Origin: a virus
Reading direction: 5' to 3' (one strand)
IMG/VR virus record: IMGVR_UViG_3300030329_000908
Coordinates: 1-23,421 of that record
Length of the DNA: 23,421 bases
In this document: positions 5,643-13,928 of the stretch, piece by piece
Numbering within the stretch: the stretch's first letter is position 1
Layout of the letters: each line of letters opens with the position of its first letter
The notes under the pieces: generated by a model
Databases searched by the model: none
What the model was told of the DNA's origin: nothing
The model's input: only the letters and a program-made list of their open reading frames with translations
Made by a program: the position numbers and the translations under genes

Positions 5643-5679
5643 GTAGTATAAAACGCTAACAGCTATTAAAAAAAATTCA

Positions 5680-5704
5680 AAAAGGCTTTATATAAAAGGC
5701 TTTA
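5680..5704 (+). repeat. 11-bp direct repeat upstream of the virion module
   Basis: AAAAGGCTTTA occurs at 5680-5690 and again at 5694-5704, a 14-base period, ending 25 bases before the first virion-module gene. Tandem copies in a leader can be protein or polymerase binding sites. No function can be assigned. Confidence 0.5.
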
Positions 5705-5729
5705 CGGAAACTTACACAACAAGCTTACA

Positions 5730-5900
5730 ATGGACGAAGAGGACAAGACTCCTATTATCTCTAAAGAATTAATAAATTTCTTAGAAAATGTGATTCCACC
5801 TACTGACCATAAGCCTTCTGACGATATTAAAGAAATAATGTTTCAAGCCGGAAAGCGTGAGGTTGTTAACTTTTTAAAAGATTTACACTTAAACCAATAA
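5730..5900 (+). CDS. Short conserved-type podovirus protein, 56 aa
   Basis: The frame runs from ATG 5730-5732 to TAA 5898-5900. The product is acidic at the N-terminus (MDEEDKTP), then reads ISKELINFLENVIPP, SDDIKEIMFQAGKREVVNFL and KDLHLN. The pattern 'LIxFLExxxPP...D.KEIMFQAGKREVVxFLK' is like a family of short proteins of about 55-70 residues that I recall from marine podoviruses, lying near replication or structural genes. The function is unknown. It is the first gene after the divergent control region and lies 7 bases before the gp7.3-like gene, so it heads the virion operon. Confidence 0.65.
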   Translation: MDEEDKTPIISKELINFLENVIPPTDHKPSDDIKEIMFQAGKREVVNFLKDLHLNQ

Positions 5901-5907
5901 AAATATT

Positions 5908-6201
5908 ATGGCAGACCCCGTAACAATGGGAATAATGATGGCAATGCAAGCTGAGGGCATGAGAAAACAACACGTTGCTGGACGCATTCAAAGAGAAACT
6001 CAAGAAGAAGCAGCAAGAAAAGCGGAAGAGCGTTCTAAGGCTCAAGAAGCTAGAAATCTTATGATTCGTCAGCAGGAAGCTAAAAGAAAAGAAAATGTTC
6101 AAACAACTCCTGTTACCAAGAATCCTTTTGCTGGTGGACGTAAAGATATGCGTTCTCAATTCACCATAGGCGGTGGCGGAGAATCTGGTGCTAATTATTA
6201 G
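5908..6201 (+). CDS. gp7.3-like virion protein
   Basis: A 97-residue, very hydrophilic protein. After a Met-rich start (GIMMAMQAEGM) comes a long charged helix (about 25-70) rich in Arg, Glu, Lys and Gln. A Gly-rich end, GGRKDMRSQFTIGGGGESG, closes the protein. In T7 the gene immediately before the portal encodes gp7.3 (99 aa), a virion protein with a similar size, charged body and C-terminal GGKK...GGGINI. Position, length and C-terminal pattern agree, while the rest has no convincing similarity by eye. It may contribute to tail assembly or adsorption. The portal gene starts two bases after its stop. Confidence 0.6.
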   Translation: MADPVTMGIMMAMQAEGMRKQHVAGRIQRETQEEAARKAEERSKAQEARNLMIRQQEAKRKENVQTTPVTKNPFAGGRKDMRSQFTIGGGGESGANY

Positions 6202-6203
6202 AA

Positions 6204-7760
6204 ATGGGAAAAAAATTATATGAAAAATTAGAAGACGAGCGTGAGCAGTTTCTAATTAGAGCTAGGCGTTGTTCAGAACTGACATTGCCCCTTGTTATTC
6301 GTGATAAATATTATCACAAGCAAACATCTACGCTATCTTATGATACCCCTTATCAATCACTTGGAGCTAGAGGTGTAAACAATTTAGCATCTAACTTAAT
6401 GCTGTCTTTGTTTCCTAGCAATATGCCCTTTTTCAGGCTACTTGTTAGTGATGTTTCTTTTGAGCAGTTTGGAGAGCAGGCAGACCAAATAAAAGCAGAA
6501 GTAGATGAATCGTTAGCTACTATTGAAAGAACTGTTCTTGAAGAATTAGAAAATAAAAACCTTAGACCTACTATTTTTGAAGCGTTAAAGAATCTTCTTA
6601 TTGCTGGGTCATCTTTAATTTATGTCCAGCCAGACGGTTTGGTTAGAAATTATTCTATTGAAGACCATGTGGTTCACCGCGACATTGAAGGAAATGTTAC
6701 GGACATTATTATTAAAGAGCAGATAAGCCCTCAAGTGGCAGAGAATATGGGGATTGAATTACCTAGCGATTCTCACGAAGAGGACAAGAAAAACATAGCT
6801 ATCTATACTTGTGTTCATTTAGAAGACGACAGGTATTACGTTTACCAAGAAGTTAACGGAAAAGTTTTAGACAACAAAGAGTATTACGACTTAGACAAAC
6901 TACCTTTCTTAGCATTAAGAATGACAAAAGTAACTGGTGAATCTTATGGTCGAAGCTATGTAGAAGGGTTGTATGGAGATTTAAATTCTTTAGAAGGACT
7001 TCAAAAGGCTCAAGTCGAGGCGGCGGCCATCGCCTCAAAAATTGTTTTTATGGTTAACCCCGCGTCGACAACTCGTGCAAAAAACGTAGCTCAGGCAGAA
7101 AATGGAGATGTTATTAATGGCGTTGCAAGTGATGTTACTACTCTACAGGCAAATAAAGGCAATGATATGTCAGTTGCTTTTCAAGCTTCTCAAACGTTAG
7201 AGCGTAGGCTTTCTTATGCTTTTAATCTTTTAGATGCAAGTCTACCTACAAAGGGAATGACTACTGCTACTGAGATTAATGCAATCGTAAATTCTTTAGA
7301 GAAAGTTCTTGCTGGCGCATACTCTATGCTCGCAAGTGAATTTATGCGACCTTTGGTTAAAGCTATTATTGACAGGCTTACAGTTGAAAAAGTTATTCCA
7401 GAACTTCCAAGGGATGTGAAACTAATTATTAGCACAGGCATTTCTGCGTTAGGTAGAACTAGCGATTTGGAAAGGCTTCAACAATTTGTAGGCATGGCTA
7501 CGCAAATGACACCCGAAGCGTATTCACAAGTTATTGACCAAAGAGCTTTAATGAAATCTTTAGTTAGAGCTATTGGCGTAGATAAAGATATATTGAAATC
7601 AGATGAGCAGTTAGCTATGGAACAAGAGCAAGCTATGATGGCTCAACAGCAACAAATGGAAATGCAACAAGCCATGATGCAACAAGAGCAACAGGGCAGA
7701 CTTGTAGAAAAGGTTGCTCCACAATTACTAGAACAAGCAAAAGAATCTGAACAACAATGA
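6204..7760 (+). CDS. Portal (head-tail connector) protein, gp8-like
   Basis: A 518-residue T7-type connector (T7 gp8 is 536 aa) that forms the ring at the capsid vertex through which DNA is packaged and ejected. The N-terminus (ERxQFLxRARRCSELTLPLV), the segment TPYQSLGARGVNNLASNLML followed by LFPSNMPFFRL, and LPFLALRMTKVTGESYGRSY are typical of the podovirus connector family. The C-terminus is a Gln/Met-rich tail (about 470-500) as in other T7-type portals. It overlaps the scaffold gene by four bases (ATGA). Confidence 0.93.
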   Translation: MGKKLYEKLEDEREQFLIRARRCSELTLPLVIRDKYYHKQTSTLSYDTPYQSLGARGVNNLASNLMLSLFPSNMPFFRLLVSDVSFEQFGEQADQIKAEVDESLATIERTVLEELENKNLRPTIFEALKNLLIAGSSLIYVQPDGLVRNYSIEDHVVHRDIEGNVTDIIIKEQISPQVAENMGIELPSDSHEEDKKNIAIYTCVHLEDDRYYVYQEVNGKVLDNKEYYDLDKLPFLALRMTKVTGESYGRSYVEGLYGDLNSLEGLQKAQVEAAAIASKIVFMVNPASTTRAKNVAQAENGDVINGVASDVTTLQANKGNDMSVAFQASQTLERRLSYAFNLLDASLPTKGMTTATEINAIVNSLEKVLAGAYSMLASEFMRPLVKAIIDRLTVEKVIPELPRDVKLIISTGISALGRTSDLERLQQFVGMATQMTPEAYSQVIDQRALMKSLVRAIGVDKDILKSDEQLAMEQEQAMMAQQQQMEMQQAMMQQEQQGRLVEKVAPQLLEQAKESEQQ

Positions 7761-8608
7761 ACGCAGAAAATAATATTTTACATCACTCAGTAACAATTCC
7801 TACAGACGGAGTTGACTCGACTAAGGGGTTTACTCAAGAAGAAGTAGAGAAATACAACATTACTCAAGAAGAACTAGCAGCAGCAGGTCAAGAAGACCCA
7901 GCTCCTAGAACAGAAAAAATATTGGGTAAGTTTGAAACTCAAGAAGATTTGCAAAACGCATATCAAGCATTGGAGAAAAAGCTACATGAACCGAGCAACA
8001 ATCAAATTCAAGATACTAATTCTGAGAATCCAGAACCGTCTAGTGGACAAGTTAGCGAAAATAACAATACAGAGAACAGTTCCGAGCCTAATCAGGAAAA
8101 CACCAATACCGAAAATAACACTGAAAGAACAGCTGTTACTGAGGCTTATCAAGCTTTGCAAGAAGCTGGGGAAATAAACGAAGAAATTTACGCTAAGTTT
8201 GAAGAAGCTGGCGTTCCTAAAGAATTAGTTGACCGCGTTCAAGAATTAGAACAATACAAAGCTGATAACGAAATGAAAGAAATGTCAGCAGGTGTTGAAG
8301 ATTATAAAGGTCTAATTAGTTGGGCAGCTAACAATTTGTCAGAAAATGAAATAACCACTTATGACAACATAATGGAAAACGGAACTCCAGACGAGATGCG
8401 TTTTGCAATCAAAAACCTAGATGCTCGAATGAGAGCAGAAACCAAATCACCGCAATCAAATCTAGTTAAAGCTGATGCGATTGCTCATTCTGAGGGCGGA
8501 TATAAAACACAAGCTCACATGCTTGCAGATATGCAAGACCCTCGTTACCACTCAGACCCTAGCTTTAGAGATAAGGTTATGGAAAAATCTTTTAAATCTA
8601 AATTTTAA
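7757..8608 (+). CDS. Capsid assembly scaffold protein, gp9-like
   Basis: A 283-residue acidic protein between portal and capsid genes, the T7 gene 9 position. Order along the chain: an N-terminal part with the helix KFETQEDLQNAYQALEKKL (about residues 56-74), a low-complexity Asn/Glu/Ser/Thr linker (about 80-125), a helical region (about 130-170), and a basic C-terminus that ends in KSFKSKF. A flexible acidic protein with a short basic C-terminal helix is the usual design of podovirus scaffolds, in which the C-terminus contacts the capsid protein. Its ATG lies in the ATGA that ends the portal gene. Confidence 0.85.
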   Translation: MNAENNILHHSVTIPTDGVDSTKGFTQEEVEKYNITQEELAAAGQEDPAPRTEKILGKFETQEDLQNAYQALEKKLHEPSNNQIQDTNSENPEPSSGQVSENNNTENSSEPNQENTNTENNTERTAVTEAYQALQEAGEINEEIYAKFEEAGVPKELVDRVQELEQYKADNEMKEMSAGVEDYKGLISWAANNLSENEITTYDNIMENGTPDEMRFAIKNLDARMRAETKSPQSNLVKADAIAHSEGGYKTQAHMLADMQDPRYHSDPSFRDKVMEKSFKSKF

Positions 8609-8610
8609 TC

Positions 8611-8961
8611 ATGGCAGTATCAATACTTAAGGACAATTCATCTATGCGTGTGGAAAAACACACATTAGGAGGCGGGGCTTTTAGCACCGAAGCTTTACAT
8701 CTACAAGACGCAAGAACAGTATATTTTCACGCAGACGGAGCAGTTCAATACTGGATTCCAGAATTTGACGACAGTGCTGTTGGAATAAAAAAGGATGGCA
8801 CAAATGCCGTTGCAATGGATATTCCAGCAAGTGAAAGTGTTTTTGCTCCCACTGCTTCTAAAGCTGGAGTTATTGCAGAAGGACACATACCACTCTTTTT
8901 ACTTTTAAAAGATGGAAGCAGTAGCGCAAATGTTGTCTACGTTTACATTATTAAACGATGA
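8611..8961 (+). CDS. Unknown structural-type protein between scaffold and capsid
   Basis: A 116-residue protein with an all-beta look and no charged helices: short strands (RTVYFHADGAVQYWIPEF, SVFAPTASKAGVIAEGHIPL, NVVYVYIIKR) joined by Gly/Ser/Asp turns. T7 has no gene in this slot, where scaffold is followed directly by the capsid gene. Many other phages place a small beta-rich decoration or head-stabilising protein there, so a capsid decoration role is a reasonable inference. Only two bases separate it from the scaffold gene. Confidence 0.7.
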   Translation: MAVSILKDNSSMRVEKHTLGGGAFSTEALHLQDARTVYFHADGAVQYWIPEFDDSAVGIKKDGTNAVAMDIPASESVFAPTASKAGVIAEGHIPLFLLLKDGSSSANVVYVYIIKR

Positions 8962-9098
8962 CCAAATCACTAATCGAGTCGTTATCAACTAGCCCTTACC
9001 AAATGCCTTGCGAGGCAATGGTCTTGGATAACTTCTTAGATGTGTATTCGATTATGTTTTTCTTTTTGTCAAATTTATTTTTGACTTTTACTTTTTAA
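8958..9098 (+). CDS. Possible 46-aa hydrophobic protein
   Basis: A short frame starts in the ATGA that ends the preceding gene and stops at TAA 9096-9098. The product has a polar N-terminus (MTKSLIESLSTSPYQM) and a Phe/Leu-rich C-terminus (IMFFFLSNLFLTFTF) that could span a membrane. The ATGA coupling favours translation. The T-rich DNA alone could produce such residues by chance, so the call is tentative. Confidence 0.3.
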   Translation: MTKSLIESLSTSPYQMPCEAMVLDNFLDVYSIMFFFLSNLFLTFTF

Positions 9099-9111
9099 CG
9101 CCAATAAACCA

Positions 9112-9118
9112 TAGGAGG
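9112..9118 (+). promoter_or_regulatory. Strong ribosome binding site of the capsid gene
   Basis: TAGGAGG ends six bases before the capsid ATG. It is one of the few strong plus-strand Shine-Dalgarno sequences in the window. Most neighbouring genes have none, and this fits the need for high capsid output. Confidence 0.75.
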
Positions 9119-9124
9119 TTTTAA

Positions 9125-10075
9125 ATGGCATACCCAACAGATTCAACACCAAATTATCCAGGTAAGGAAGACTTGTCTGCATATTTGCGTGTTTTCGGGG
9201 GCGAAGTAGTAGCCGAATACAACAAGCGTACAGTTGTTAAGGACACTCTGCGTCAACGAAATATAACCAGTGGCCGTAGCTGCCAATTTCCAACAATTTC
9301 AACAGAGGCCGCTAAGCTTCATACTCCAGGTCAAGATTTATTTTCTTCTGGATATGATTCAGATATGTCCAATGATGAAAAAGTTATTCAAATTAACAAA
9401 CTCTTAATTGCGAAAGCATTTGTCGATTACCTTGATGAAGCTATGCAACACTACAATAGCCGCGCAGAATACGCTGCTCAAATGGGTGCTGCTCTAGCTA
9501 CAGCTTGCGACAGATGGTCAATAGGTGCTCTTGTTAAAGGCTCAGATTCTACTCGAAATCACGCTTCAGCTGCCGTTGCAGCATTGACAACTCAACAAAA
9601 GTTGGATGAGATTCAAGTAGCGGCTGGTCTTTTTGACAATAGAGCTGTTCCAACTGAAAATCGCTATATGCTCGTTACCCCTACAGATTATTATAATTTC
9701 ATGGGTATGGATGGTGTAGTCTCTAGCGACTTCGGTACTGGTGGAGACAGAAACAAGCCAGGTGAACTTCACTTTATGGGCTTTAAGATTCTTAAATCTG
9801 CTATCTGGGATGAGTTTGACCAAAACGCAACCATAGCTGCTGATTCCGCTGACCCTTTAAAAGACATGGATGGTCGCTCGACTTACGAGACAGACTTAAC
9901 CAAAGTTTGGGGCTTGGCTTATCATGGCGATGCTGCTGGCTGGGTTAATTTGCGAGGAATGACCACAGAAGCTTCATACGAAGCCTCAAGGCAAGGCACA
10001 TTGCTTGTAGCCAAACAAGCTGCTGGTGCGGGCATTTTACGCCCTCAATCTGCCATAAAAATGGCTGGTGCATAG
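9125..10075 (+). CDS. Major capsid protein, gp10-like
   Basis: A 316-residue protein with the T7 gp10A layout (T7: 345 aa). FGGEVVAEYNKRTVVKDTLR aligns with the N-terminal FAGEVLTAFERTSV region of gp10. It continues with SGRSCQFPTIS, then INKLLIAKAFVDYLDEAMQHY (gp10: IDGLLTADVMIFDIEDAMNHY), and EYAAQMGAALATACDRW. These are landmarks of the HK97-fold capsid protein in T7-type phages. It builds the icosahedral shell. A strong ribosome site precedes it and a terminator-like hairpin follows it, the same arrangement as gene 10 and its terminator in T7. Confidence 0.93.
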   Translation: MAYPTDSTPNYPGKEDLSAYLRVFGGEVVAEYNKRTVVKDTLRQRNITSGRSCQFPTISTEAAKLHTPGQDLFSSGYDSDMSNDEKVIQINKLLIAKAFVDYLDEAMQHYNSRAEYAAQMGAALATACDRWSIGALVKGSDSTRNHASAAVAALTTQQKLDEIQVAAGLFDNRAVPTENRYMLVTPTDYYNFMGMDGVVSSDFGTGGDRNKPGELHFMGFKILKSAIWDEFDQNATIAADSADPLKDMDGRSTYETDLTKVWGLAYHGDAAGWVNLRGMTTEASYEASRQGTLLVAKQAAGAGILRPQSAIKMAGA

Positions 10076-10088
10076 TTTTATTTTTTTT

Positions 10089-10130
10089 AGGTGGGGTGCT
10101 ATGCACCCTGCCTTACCCTTAACTTTTTAA
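10089..10130 (+). terminator. Terminator-like hairpin after the capsid gene
   Basis: AGGTGGGGTGC (10089-10099) pairs with GCACCCTGCCT (10103-10113) around a TAT loop, giving eleven pairs of which two are G-U. A CTTTTT run follows at 10123-10128. Eight T residues precede the stem as well. T7 has its partial terminator at exactly this place, after the capsid gene, where it lowers expression of the tail genes. The T run is set back about ten bases from the stem, so efficiency is probably partial. Confidence 0.6.
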
Positions 10131-10134
10131 TATT

Positions 10135-10728
10135 ATGGCTACTTTAAACACAACTACAGAACTAGAAGCAGTAAACACTATGCTTCAAACTATTGGCGAA
10201 TCTACAGTTACTACTCTTAGTGGTACTTTGCCTTACGAAGTTTCTTCTGCTCAAACAATATTAAACGAAGTTATTAGAGATGTTTGCATGGACTCTTATG
10301 TGTTTAATACAGAAGAAGAAAGAGTATTAACTGCAAACGGTGATGGCAAATATTCTGCCACTTCCCCACAAGACTACGTTCAAATTAGAAACGAAAGCAC
10401 AGAGGAAGACTATGTAATTCGTAGCGGTTTTGTTTACTCGATGAAAGACAAGACTGATACGTTTACTGCTGGAGCTACAATAACAATTACAGGAGTTTAT
10501 TTGCTAGACTTCTTAGATTTACCAGAGGCAGCAAAAAGATACTGCGTTATTAGAGCGTCAAGAATTTATGCTGACAGGTTGGTTGGCTCAAGAGATATTC
10601 GTTCATTTACTGAGCGAGATGAGTTAGAAGCAAAAGCAAAACTAACAGATTACGAATTTGGAATAGACAAGGTAAACATGCTTAGAGATAGTTCTTCTGT
10701 AAATAACATACTTATTAGACGTTCATAA
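10135..10728 (+). CDS. Tail tube protein A, gp11-like
   Basis: A 197-residue protein (T7 gp11: 196 aa). It begins TTELEAVNTMLQTIGESTVT, matching the gp11 start [20 protein letters not shown]. It continues with QTILNEVIRDVCMDSYVFNTEEE, then SGFVYSMKDKTDTF, and a C-terminal helix with RASRIYADRLVGSRDI. This is the gatekeeper ring that docks below the portal and starts the short tail. It is joined to the tail tube B gene by a TAATG overlap. The only odd point is the lack of a Shine-Dalgarno site; the leader holds the terminator-like hairpin. Confidence 0.9.
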   Translation: MATLNTTTELEAVNTMLQTIGESTVTTLSGTLPYEVSSAQTILNEVIRDVCMDSYVFNTEEERVLTANGDGKYSATSPQDYVQIRNESTEEDYVIRSGFVYSMKDKTDTFTAGATITITGVYLLDFLDLPEAAKRYCVIRASRIYADRLVGSRDIRSFTERDELEAKAKLTDYEFGIDKVNMLRDSSSVNNILIRRS

Positions 10729-13700
10729 TGGCATATACTAGAAAGAATATTAAAAACTTAACAGGGGGCGTTTCACAGCAACCTGATTCTGAGCGTTTTG
10801 ACAATCAATGTTCAGAGCAAAAGAACTTTCTTGCTGACCCTATTAAGGGATTGACTAAACGTGCTGGCACTAATTATGTGCAATATATAGATGACGGCGA
10901 AGCTTCTTTACAGCACCCAGCAAAGAACACATTTACCCACGTTATCAATCGTAGCACTTCTGAGCAACTTATGCTTTGTATTGGCTACGATGGTTCTGGA
11001 GCAGACGCTACACCTGACATATCTTTGTTTAAGCTAAACGAAGAAGACGCTAGTCTTGAAAAATTAGATGTAAGAGATGCAGATGGTAATTCTTTAGATG
11101 CTTCTGAGCTTAACTATCTTGATGTTACAAATGAGCAAGAAACACACCCTTACTCAGCGGTTACGATTGCTGATTACACGTTTATAGCAAATAAAGATAT
11201 AACTCCAGCGTTAAAAGCTACTACATCAGGTGGCACAGGAATGTATGAACGCGACCACGTTAAGCGTGGCATTATCTTTATTAAAGAAGGCGCGTATGAC
11301 TCTGGATACGAAATAAAAGCAACAGATTCAGAAGGCACACTTAGGTCAATTACAATTAGAACAACAAACTCTGCTAAAGGTGCTTCTGGTGGTGCTTCTG
11401 GTAATACAGGCACAATGGATGCTAGGTCAGATTTAATAGCTGGTGCTATTCATTATGCCCTAGAAGACACAACAGAAGCTCGTACTGCTAGAGTTTTTAG
11501 CACCACAAACGCATCTACTTACACAGACGTTACTACAAATATTCAAATAACGTATAGCGACAACAACGCTAACCAATTATTTAACGGAGATGGTGAAGGC
11601 TCAGATACAGCAGCAGAAAAGTTAAGAAGTGGAAGTAATTATGACCATGGTCATGTAACATTTGTAACGCAACCAAATGATAATGACAAAATAACCATAA
11701 CAGGTTGTGATGCAAGCAATACTACAAGAGCTTTTGAATTTGCTGGTACTACAAATACAGGCTCAGGTGGAACTAACGTAGGTGTTACAAAAGGTTCTAC
11801 AATGCTAGAGTCAATGGAAAATTTAGCCGAAGCAATAAACGGTGAAACCGACACTATAGCTGTAAAAGCAAATGTTATTTTTGACGAAACTAAGTCTTCA
11901 TATTTAGTTAATGTTCACTCTACTAGGGAAGGAACTTTAACTAACGCATCTGGTGGAAACATGGTTAGAACAACAGGAGCTGATGCTAGATTTACTGTTA
12001 CAGCTTTAGCTGGAGCAGATGCTTCTGACCAAGATGATTCGACTGCGCCAGTTAGAAACAAAATACATTTCCAACGACTTAAAGTAAAAGACGCTAACGA
12101 AACAACAGGTTCAATTATATCTTGGTATGCTTCGTTTGCATCAAAAGAAGATGCTGACGCTTCTAGCATTAGTATAGACGTAACGGATAGCTACGGAAAC
12201 ACAATGAGTAAATCTTACACAGATGTGTTAGACGATAGAGATGCTTTACCAACTACTGCGCCAAACAACTATGTGTTAAAGCTAGAAGGAAACGAAGAAA
12301 CAAACGTAGACGATTATTACGTTAAGTTTGTTGCTGATGACGCTAACGCAACAACAAATCAATTTAGCAAAGGCGAGTGGAAAGAAACTTTAAATATTGG
12401 TTTGCAATATCAAATAGACCCAGCAACAATGCCACACCAACTTGTCAAGCACAGTAGCACAGAATACAGATTTAAGCCAGCTACTTGGAGCGACAAGTCT
12501 GTAGGAGACGCATCGTCTGACCCAGCTCCTCAGTTTATAGGAAACCCAATAAGAGATATATTTTTCTATAAAAGCCGTTTAGGGGTGTTGGCTGGTGAAA
12601 GTGTTGTATTATCAGAAGTAGATAATGCGTTTAACTTTTGGAGAACATCTGTGGTCAATTTGCTTGACTCAGACCGCATTGACATCACGTCATCTGTAAA
12701 CGAGATAACCTATTTAAATTGGGCGATTCCGTTTTCTAACCAACTTGTAATATTCTCTGATAGGGCGCAATTCTTATTAACGCAAGGCAATCAAGGGCTA
12801 ACGCCATCAACGGCAGCTTTGTCTCTTGGTAGTAGCTATGAGAACAGCACACTATGTAGACCAGTAGTAAACGACAACAGTATTATTTTTGCTCAAGAGA
12901 AATCAGGTGCATCTGCGGTATATGAGATGTACCCAACAGGTTCAACAGAAATAAGCTTTGAGGCTAAGAGCATATCAGAGCATATACCTAGCTACATTAG
13001 CGGAAAGATTACAAAGATATCTGCTTCTTCGTTGGCAAACACAGTTGTAGTGCAGACAGATACAGGTGATAACACTTTGTATATGTACAAGTATTACAAT
13101 CAAGGAAATCAAAGAGTACAGTCAGCTTGGTCAAAATACGAGTTGGCTTGTAACTACATTAAAGGCGGTCATTTTATATCTGACAAGTTTCACATAATTG
13201 AAGGTCATCACGATGACTCAAGCACTGTAGTAAGTGATTGTCATTGGATTTTAACCTACATGAAGTTTGACAATACTGACAGCCTAACCAACTCTGTAGA
13301 TTTGGCATTTACAGTTCCTACTGGGTCAATGGCTGCAAATACACCTACATCTGGAAAAACAAGAATTACTGCTGAGTGGGATATTGCAGATAATGGTGAT
13401 GATGATGAAGGTAGAGAAGCCAAAATTATTGTATTTGATTCAGCGACAAATACTACTTACGAAGTAGACCACACCAATACGACTAATCAATATGTTGTTG
13501 TTACAGGAAACATTGCATCAACAGCTACTATTGTGTTGGGTTTAACATTTGAAGCGTCATACGAGTTTAGCAAACAATACATTAAGCGTGGTGGTAGAGA
13601 CGGCAAAGAGGTAGCGGTTACAGACGGCAGAACTACAACTAAGTGGTACGAGGTCTACTTTAACGATACCCAATACTTAAAATCTACTGTTAGTTTTCCC

Positions 13701-13928
13701 ACAGTTAGTGATTTTAAATCATCGTCTGTAAAAGAATATACAGGCTCATTTTCAGGTGGAGCGGTTATGGGAGACCAACCGTCAGAAACCTCAACATTAA
13801 GAACATCGGTTGCTGCAAGAAGCGACCTTCCAACAATTACTTTAAGTTCAGATACGCATCAGACAGTTACGATTACTGGTGCTGCTTTTGAGCTTATGCA
13901 CACATCTCGATTGTCGAGAACAAATTAA
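10728..13928 (+). CDS. Tail tube protein B (nozzle), gp12-like, enlarged
   Basis: A 1066-residue homologue of T7 gp12 (794 aa), the nozzle that closes the tail tip. Clear landmarks are KNLTGGVSQQPDSERFDNQC at the start and VTIADYTFIANKD near residue 145. Then come APNNYVLKLEGN...DDYYVKF near 510, TMPHQLVKHSS, GNPIRDIFFYKSRLGVLAGE, AIPFSNQLVIFSDRAQFLLT and a C-terminal YEFSKQYIKR region. The two landmarks at about 145 and 510 are some 140 residues apart in T7, so roughly 220 residues have been added between them. The extra part is Gly/Ser/Thr/Asn-rich and beta-like. It is coupled by TAATG to both neighbours. Confidence 0.9.
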   Translation: MAYTRKNIKNLTGGVSQQPDSERFDNQCSEQKNFLADPIKGLTKRAGTNYVQYIDDGEASLQHPAKNTFTHVINRSTSEQLMLCIGYDGSGADATPDISLFKLNEEDASLEKLDVRDADGNSLDASELNYLDVTNEQETHPYSAVTIADYTFIANKDITPALKATTSGGTGMYERDHVKRGIIFIKEGAYDSGYEIKATDSEGTLRSITIRTTNSAKGASGGASGNTGTMDARSDLIAGAIHYALEDTTEARTARVFSTTNASTYTDVTTNIQITYSDNNANQLFNGDGEGSDTAAEKLRSGSNYDHGHVTFVTQPNDNDKITITGCDASNTTRAFEFAGTTNTGSGGTNVGVTKGSTMLESMENLAEAINGETDTIAVKANVIFDETKSSYLVNVHSTREGTLTNASGGNMVRTTGADARFTVTALAGADASDQDDSTAPVRNKIHFQRLKVKDANETTGSIISWYASFASKEDADASSISIDVTDSYGNTMSKSYTDVLDDRDALPTTAPNNYVLKLEGNEETNVDDYYVKFVADDANATTNQFSKGEWKETLNIGLQYQIDPATMPHQLVKHSSTEYRFKPATWSDKSVGDASSDPAPQFIGNPIRDIFFYKSRLGVLAGESVVLSEVDNAFNFWRTSVVNLLDSDRIDITSSVNEITYLNWAIPFSNQLVIFSDRAQFLLTQGNQGLTPSTAALSLGSSYENSTLCRPVVNDNSIIFAQEKSGASAVYEMYPTGSTEISFEAKSISEHIPSYISGKITKISASSLANTVVVQTDTGDNTLYMYKYYNQGNQRVQSAWSKYELACNYIKGGHFISDKFHIIEGHHDDSSTVVSDCHWILTYMKFDNTDSLTNSVDLAFTVPTGSMAANTPTSGKTRITAEWDIADNGDDDEGREAKIIVFDSATNTTYEVDHTNTTNQYVVVTGNIASTATIVLGLTFEASYEFSKQYIKRGGRDGKEVAVTDGRTTTKWYEVYFNDTQYLKSTVSFPTVSDFKSSSVKEYTGSFSGGAVMGDQPSETSTLRTSVAARSDLPTITLSSDTHQTVTITGAAFELMHTSRLSRTN

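Noticed and set aside
5866-5877. TTAACTTTTTAA at 5866-5877 and again at 10119-10130, with a near copy at 9087-9098, as a possible phage promoter motif
   Set aside because: It is short and AT-rich in an AT-rich genome, its distance to the next gene varies (about 30, 4 and 26 bases), and one copy lies inside a coding region.
8990-9030. Hairpin around TGCCTTGCGAGGCA upstream of the capsid gene
   Set aside because: The stem is only 5 pairs, no T run follows close by, and it lies inside the possible 46-codon ORF.
10050-10120. Possible -1 frameshift at the end of the capsid gene giving a longer minor capsid protein as in T7 10A/10B
   Set aside because: The -1 frame is open for about 20 codons, but there is no X-XXY-YYZ slippery heptamer at AUA-AAA-AUG, and the extension would run through the terminator hairpin with a hydrophobic, unlikely sequence.
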